From the NCBI GenBank assembly GCA_020442065.1, contig JAGRKZ010000089.1, positions 1-58,475 of the forward strand: 58,475 bases of DNA, in the 5' to 3' direction. Positions 54,664 to 58,475 of the stretch are shown here, piece by piece. Both the position numbers and the translations under genes were made by a program. The notes under the pieces were generated by a model that saw nothing but the letters and a program-made list of their open reading frames with translations, had not been told where the DNA came from and ran no database searches. This DNA is from Bauldia sp. (GTDB lineage Bacteria; Pseudomonadota; Alphaproteobacteria; Rhizobiales; Kaistiaceae). Position 1 is the first letter of the stretch. Every line of letters begins with the position of its first letter.

Positions 54664-55502
54664 CCGCGCCCGCCTACAACTTCGCCTATCTCGACGAGCA
54701 GACCAAACGGATGATCCGCCGCGCCATCCTCAAGGCCGTGGCGATCCCCGGATACCAGGTTTCCTTCGCCAGCCGCGAGATGCCGATGCCGTATGGCTGG
54801 GGTACGGGCGGGGTACAAGTGACGGCCGCGGTGATCGGCCCGGACGACGTGCTCAAGGTGATCGACCAGGGCGCCGACGACACCACCAACGCCGTCTCGA
54901 TCCGCGCCTTCTTCGCCAAGGTCGCCGATGTCGCCACCACGACCCGGACGGAGGAGGCGACGATCATCCAGACCCGCCACCGCATCCCGGAGGCGCCGCT
55001 CCACGAGGGACAGATCCTCGTCTATCAGGTCCCGATTCCCGAGCCGCTCCGCTTCCTCGAGCCCCGCGAGACCGAGACCAGGACGTTGCATGCGCTCGAG
55101 GAATACGGCCTCGTCCACGTCAAGCTCTACGAGGACATCGCACGGCATGGCCACATCGCCACCACCTACGCCTATCCGGTGATGGTGGAAGGCCGCTATG
55201 TCATGGACCCCTCGCCGATCCCCAAGTTCGACAACCCGAAGATGGACCATTCGCCGGCGCTGCAGCTGTTCGGCGCCGGCCGCGAGAAGCGCATCTACGC
55301 CATACCGCCCTACGCGCAGGTGGTGAGCCTAGACTTCGAGGATCATCCGTTCGAGGTCCAGACCTTCGCCGATCCCTGCGCGCTGTGCGGCGCGACCGGG
55401 GTCTATCTCGACGAGGTGATCCTCGACGACCGCGGCGGGCGCATGTTCGTCTGCTCCGACACCGACTACTGCGAAGGCCGGCGGGGAGAGGCGGAAGCGT
55501 GA
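54660..55502 (+). CDS. phnJ: C-P lyase radical-SAM subunit PhnJ
   Basis: The 280-residue catalytic subunit that cleaves the C-P bond. The cluster cysteines stand at C240, C243 and C265, with the fourth at C271 (DPCALCGATG and VCSDTDYC), one residue shifted from the E. coli numbering 241/244/266/272, so the motif is intact. GTGGVQVTAAVIGPDDV, TYAYPVMVEGRY, and HSPALQLFGAGREKRIYAIPP are family blocks. GTG of phnK overlaps its stop by four bases. Confidence 0.96.
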   Translation: MTAPAYNFAYLDEQTKRMIRRAILKAVAIPGYQVSFASREMPMPYGWGTGGVQVTAAVIGPDDVLKVIDQGADDTTNAVSIRAFFAKVADVATTTRTEEATIIQTRHRIPEAPLHEGQILVYQVPIPEPLRFLEPRETETRTLHALEEYGLVHVKLYEDIARHGHIATTYAYPVMVEGRYVMDPSPIPKFDNPKMDHSPALQLFGAGREKRIYAIPPYAQVVSLDFEDHPFEVQTFADPCALCGATGVYLDEVILDDRGGRMFVCSDTDYCEGRRGEAEA

Positions 55503-56275
55503 GCGACGTTCCCATCCTCGTCGCCGAAGGCGTGACCAAGCACTACGGCGCGCGGCTCGGCTGCCGCGATGTCGGCTTTGAACTCTGGCCCGGCGAAGTC
55601 CTCGCCGTCGTCGGTGAATCCGGCTCGGGCAAGACGACGCTGCTCAACTGTCTTTCCGCCCGGCTTCGCCCGACCACCGGCTCCATCCGCTATCGCATGC
55701 GCGACGGCGCGATGCGGGACCTCTATACGCTCGAAGAAGCGGAGCGCCGCCGCCTGATGCGCACCGACTGGGGGTTCGTCCACCAGAACCCTGCCGACGG
55801 GCTGCGGATGACGGTGTCGGCCGGCGCCAATGTTGGCGAGCGCCTGATGGCGCTGGGCGAGCGCCACTACGGCCACATCCGCGACACCGCGCTCTCCTGG
55901 CTCGAACGCGTCGAAGTCGCAACCGACCGGATCGACGACGACCCCCGCGGCTTTTCGGGCGGCATGCGGCAGCGGCTCCAGATCGCCCGTAACCTCGTCA
56001 CCCGGCCGCGCCTCGTCTTCATGGATGAGCCGACCGGCGGCCTCGACGTCTCGGTGCAGGCCCGGCTGCTCGATCTTCTCCGCGGGCTCGTCGGCGAACT
56101 CGGCATGGCGGTCGTCATCGTCACCCACGACCTCGCGGTAGCACGCCTCCTCTCCGATCGCATGCTGGTGATGAAGGACGGCCGCGTGGTCGAGAGCGGC
56201 CTCACCGACCGGGTGCTCGACGATCCGCACGCGCCTTACACCCAGCTCCTCGTCTCCTCGATCCTGCAGGCATGA
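55499..56275 (+). CDS. phnK: C-P lyase ABC-type ATPase PhnK
   Basis: The 258-residue ATPase that binds the PhnGHIJ core. Walker A GESGSGKTTLLNCLSARL, the family insert RYRMRDGAMRDLYTLEEAERR, signature FSGGMRQRLQIARNLV, Walker B RLVFMDEPTGGLDVSV, and THDLAVARLLSD are all clear. GTG 55499 overlaps phnJ; its stop overlaps the phnL start by four bases. Confidence 0.95.
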   Translation: MSDVPILVAEGVTKHYGARLGCRDVGFELWPGEVLAVVGESGSGKTTLLNCLSARLRPTTGSIRYRMRDGAMRDLYTLEEAERRRLMRTDWGFVHQNPADGLRMTVSAGANVGERLMALGERHYGHIRDTALSWLERVEVATDRIDDDPRGFSGGMRQRLQIARNLVTRPRLVFMDEPTGGLDVSVQARLLDLLRGLVGELGMAVVIVTHDLAVARLLSDRMLVMKDGRVVESGLTDRVLDDPHAPYTQLLVSSILQA

Positions 56276-56988
56276 GCGGCGCGATGACCACACCGAGGCT
56301 TGCGGTCCGCGACGTGGCGAAGAGCTTCACCATGCACCTTCGCGACGGCATCTGTCTGCGGGTGCTCGACGGCGTCACCTTCACCGTGGCGCCGGGCGAA
56401 TGCGTGGTGCTGGGCGGCCCGTCCGGCGCCGGCAAGAGCTCCATCCTCAAGATCGTATACGGCAACTACGCCGCCGACGCCGGGGCAATCGTGGTCGACG
56501 GCGGCCAGGGCGGGCTCGACCTTGCCACCGCGACGCCCCGCGCCGTGCTGGCGGCGCGGCACGCCACGATCGGCTATGTCAGCCAGTTCCTCCGCGTCGT
56601 GCCACGCGTGGCGGCGCGCGACATCGTCGCCGAGCCGCTGATCCTGCGCGGCATCGACCGCGACGAAGCGACCGACCGCGCCGAGGCGCTGCTGGCGCGG
56701 CTCAACCTCCCCGCACGGCTGTGGAGCCTGCCGCCCGCCACCTTCTCCGGCGGCGAGCAGCAGCGCATCAACGTCGCTCGCGGCTTCATCGCCCGCTATC
56801 CCCTCCTCCTCCTCGACGAGCCGACCGCCTCGCTCGACGCCGCCAATCGCGCCGTCGTCGTCGACCTCATCCGCGAGGCCAAGACCGAAGGCGGCAGCTT
56901 CCTCGGCATCTTCCATGACGAGGCCGTGCGCGACGCGGTAGCCGACCGCGTCATCGACGTGACGCACTTCACGCCGGCCACGCCATGA
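56272..56988 (+). CDS. phnL: C-P lyase-associated ABC ATPase PhnL
   Basis: A 238-residue ATPase required with the core in phosphonate catabolism. Walker [21 protein letters not shown], the family-specific [24 protein letters not shown], signature [17 protein letters not shown] and Walker [14 protein letters not shown] with the H-loop [11 protein letters not shown] (His). ATG 56272 gives [15 protein letters not shown] 56284 is a close alternative. It overlaps the next gene by four bases. Confidence 0.95.
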   Translation: MSGAMTTPRLAVRDVAKSFTMHLRDGICLRVLDGVTFTVAPGECVVLGGPSGAGKSSILKIVYGNYAADAGAIVVDGGQGGLDLATATPRAVLAARHATIGYVSQFLRVVPRVAARDIVAEPLILRGIDRDEATDRAEALLARLNLPARLWSLPPATFSGGEQQRINVARGFIARYPLLLLDEPTASLDAANRAVVVDLIREAKTEGGSFLGIFHDEAVRDAVADRVIDVTHFTPATP

Positions 56989-57602
56989 ATGCGACGCGGC
57001 TGGGCCCGACGCCGGTGATCGGGCCGGAAGCGCTGGTCGAAGCGAGCACGCTGGGCCCCTATGTGGAAGTCGGCGCGCGCACCCGGATCAGCCACTCCAG
57101 CTTCGGCGACTACAGCTACATCATGGAAGACGGCCAGGTGCTGTTCGCGGCGATCGGCAAGTTCTGTTCGATCGCCTCGAACGCGCGCATCCACGCGCCG
57201 AACCATCCGACCTGGCGGGCGAGCCAGCATCACTTCACCTATCGATCGGACGACTACTTCGCCGACGAAGCGCCCGATGCCGAGATTTTCGACTGGCGCC
57301 GCAAGTCCGCGGTAACCGTCGGCCACGACGTCTGGATCGGCCATGGCGCCACTATTACCGCCGGGATCAGCATAGGCGACGGAGCTGTTGTCGCCGCCGG
57401 CGCTGTGGTGACGAGGCCGGTCCCGCCCTACGCGATCGTCGGCGGCGTGCCGGCGAAGCCAATCCGGATGCGGCTCGCCGCTCCCCTCGCCGAACGCATG
57501 CAGGCACTCGCCTGGTGGGACTGGCACCACGAGCGCCTGCGCGCCGCACTTCCCGATTTCCGCGCGCTGGAAGCCGAGGCCTTCCTCGACAAATACGGGT
57601 AG
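56985..57602 (+). CDS. phosphonate-metabolism hexapeptide-repeat transferase family protein
   Basis: A 205-residue left-handed beta-helix protein with hexapeptide repeats ([60 protein letters not shown]), catalytic-type His in [18 protein letters not shown], and the C-terminal [13 protein letters not shown]. It is the chloramphenicol/xenobiotic-acetyltransferase-like family commonly found in phn clusters (DapD-like, TIGR03308 type). It overlaps phnL by four bases and is the last gene of the unit; acetylation of a phosphonate or intermediate is inferred only. Confidence 0.9.
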   Translation: MNATRLGPTPVIGPEALVEASTLGPYVEVGARTRISHSSFGDYSYIMEDGQVLFAAIGKFCSIASNARIHAPNHPTWRASQHHFTYRSDDYFADEAPDAEIFDWRRKSAVTVGHDVWIGHGATITAGISIGDGAVVAAGAVVTRPVPPYAIVGGVPAKPIRMRLAAPLAERMQALAWWDWHHERLRAALPDFRALEAEAFLDKYG

Positions 57603-57612
57603 GCCAAGTCGA

Positions 57613-58389
57613 CTATGGCTTGCGCTTGTCGATGAAGGCCTGGATGCCGTCGAGGGCCGCCTCGTCCATCATGTTGCAGGCCATGGCCTCGCCGGCGATG
57701 GCGTAGGCCCCGGCGACACCGGCCTCGATCTGGCGGTAGAACTGCTCCTTGCCGATCCGCACGGCGGCAGGGGCCTTGGCGACGATCTTGCCGACCAGCG
57801 CCTCGACCTCTTCGTCAAGGCGGTCAGGGACGGCGACGCGATTGACCAGGCCGCGGGAACGCGCCTCGTCGGCGTCGATGAAATCGCCGGTCAAGAGCAT
57901 CTCCATCGCCTGCTTGCGGAGGAGATTGCGCGAGAGCGCCACGCTCGGCGTCGAGCAGAACAGGCCGTAGTTGACCCCGCTCACGGCGAAGCGCGCTTCG
58001 CTCGATGCGACAGCGAGATCGCAGGTGGCAACCAGCTGGCAGCCGGCCGCCGTGGCGATGCCATGGACGCGGGCGATCACCGGCACCGGCAGGTGCTGGA
58101 TCGCGAGCATGACGTCGGTACAGGCGGAGAAAAGGTCGCGATAGTAGTCAAGGCTCGGGGACGCCCGCATCTCCTTGAGGTCGTGCCCGGCGCAAAACGC
58201 TTTGCCCGCAGCGGCCAGCACAACCACCCGGGCGCCATCGTCGCGGGCCACCGCCGCCAGCTCGGCACGGAGGGCGGCGAGCATCGCCTCCGACAGCGCG
58301 TTGAGCGACCGCGGGCGATTGAGGGTGAGCGTGACGACGCCGCGCGCATCGCGCGTCGACATCACCAGCGGGGCTTCGGCATCGTGCAA
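57613..58389 (-). CDS. enoyl-CoA hydratase/isomerase family protein
   Basis: A 258-residue crotonase-fold protein: GVVTLTLNRPRSLNALSEAM, oxyanion-hole segments KAFCAGHDLKEM and HGIATAAGCQLVATCDLAVA, ARFAVSGVNYGLFCSTPSVAL, and NRVAVPDRLDEEVEAL. The Glu at the usual catalytic position 144 is not evident in GLFCST, so an alternative acyl-CoA reaction is possible. It converges on the phn operon with a 10-base gap and follows the acyl-CoA synthetase by 17 bases on the same strand. Confidence 0.9.
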   Translation of the reverse strand: MHDAEAPLVMSTRDARGVVTLTLNRPRSLNALSEAMLAALRAELAAVARDDGARVVVLAAAGKAFCAGHDLKEMRASPSLDYYRDLFSACTDVMLAIQHLPVPVIARVHGIATAAGCQLVATCDLAVASSEARFAVSGVNYGLFCSTPSVALSRNLLRKQAMEMLLTGDFIDADEARSRGLVNRVAVPDRLDEEVEALVGKIVAKAPAAVRIGKEQFYRQIEAGVAGAYAIAGEAMACNMMDEAALDGIQAFIDKRKP

Positions 58390-58406
58390 GGGCGGCCTCC
58401 CTTCGA

Positions 58407-58475
58407 TCAGGCGATCGCGCTCGCCGACTTGGCAAGCTCGCGGAGCTGGTACTTCTGGATCTTGCCGGTCGAGGT
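58407..58475 (-). CDS. acyl-CoA synthetase (AMP-binding), C-terminal end only
   Basis: The last 22 residues read TSTGKIQKYQLRELAK and end in TGA. This is the AMP-binding enzyme C-terminal motif with the catalytic lysine of the PKTxTGKIQK region. The rest of the gene lies beyond the right edge. Upstream of the enoyl-CoA hydratase on the same strand, so a fatty- or organic-acid activation step preceding hydration is suggested. Confidence 0.8.
   Translation of the reverse strand, partial: TSTGKIQKYQLRELAKSASAIA

Overview
The window is a GC-rich stretch of an alphaproteobacterial chromosome, most likely Hyphomicrobiales (Rhizobiales). The evidence is gene content and order: a zinc-ribbon protein and hpt divergent from ftsE-ftsX-ydcF-plsC, hisC-tyrC divergent from metX-metW, and N-formylglutamate amidohydrolase, DUF1244, DUF1036-pyk, a TPR protein and bL36 close together. 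A CtrA-type box (TTAA-N7-TTAA) in front of ftsE fits this assignment. I see no rRNA, tRNA, CRISPR array, transposase or phage gene. Coding density is high and many starts overlap the preceding stop by 1-4 bases.

Layout. 1-7161: sugar-acid/accessory metabolism, with the end of a UxaA/GarD-family dehydratase, an MDR oxidoreductase, an SDR with a replaced catalytic motif, a GYD protein, an MFS exporter, a Dabb protein, two cupins, and a LacI-type regulator whose intergenic region carries three copies of one palindromic operator. 7183-13295: a type 2 ileS, hpt, a zinc-ribbon protein and ftsEX. 13295-19401: ydcF, plsC, chaC, tyrC, hisC, metX, metW. 19404-25425: macro domain, extensin-like protein, htpX, an RsmB-type methyltransferase, heparinase II/III protein. 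25535-29735: bL36 (zinc-free form), TPR protein, pyk, DUF1036, N-formylglutamate amidohydrolase, DUF1244. 29783-40613: an accessory mixture including an exostosin-like glycosyltransferase, Ogt, GFA, VOC and WYL proteins, two acyltransferases (one OlsB-like), a secreted beta-propeller lipoprotein coupled to a LamG protein, ComM and an MFS transporter.

40921-47502 begins with a TIM-barrel isomerase and is then a compact surface-glycan island: three divergent P-loop sulfotransferase-like proteins, a GT4 and a GT2 glycosyltransferase. It is the best candidate here for an undescribed system, namely synthesis and sulfation of an envelope glycan. 47671-51908 is a sugar ABC importer (binding protein, permease, ATPase) ending in an AGE-family epimerase/isomerase. 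52485-57602 is a C-P lyase operon, phnG-H-I-J-K-L plus a hexapeptide-repeat protein, with every junction overlapping; phnM, phnN and phnF are not in the window. The right edge holds an enoyl-CoA hydratase and the last codons of an acyl-CoA synthetase on the minus strand.

Regulatory sites are consensus matches read by eye and are inferences. Gene calls rest on recognised family motifs and are firmer. Start codons were moved inward from the longest frame wherever a ribosome-binding site, signal peptide or neighbouring stop argued for it.
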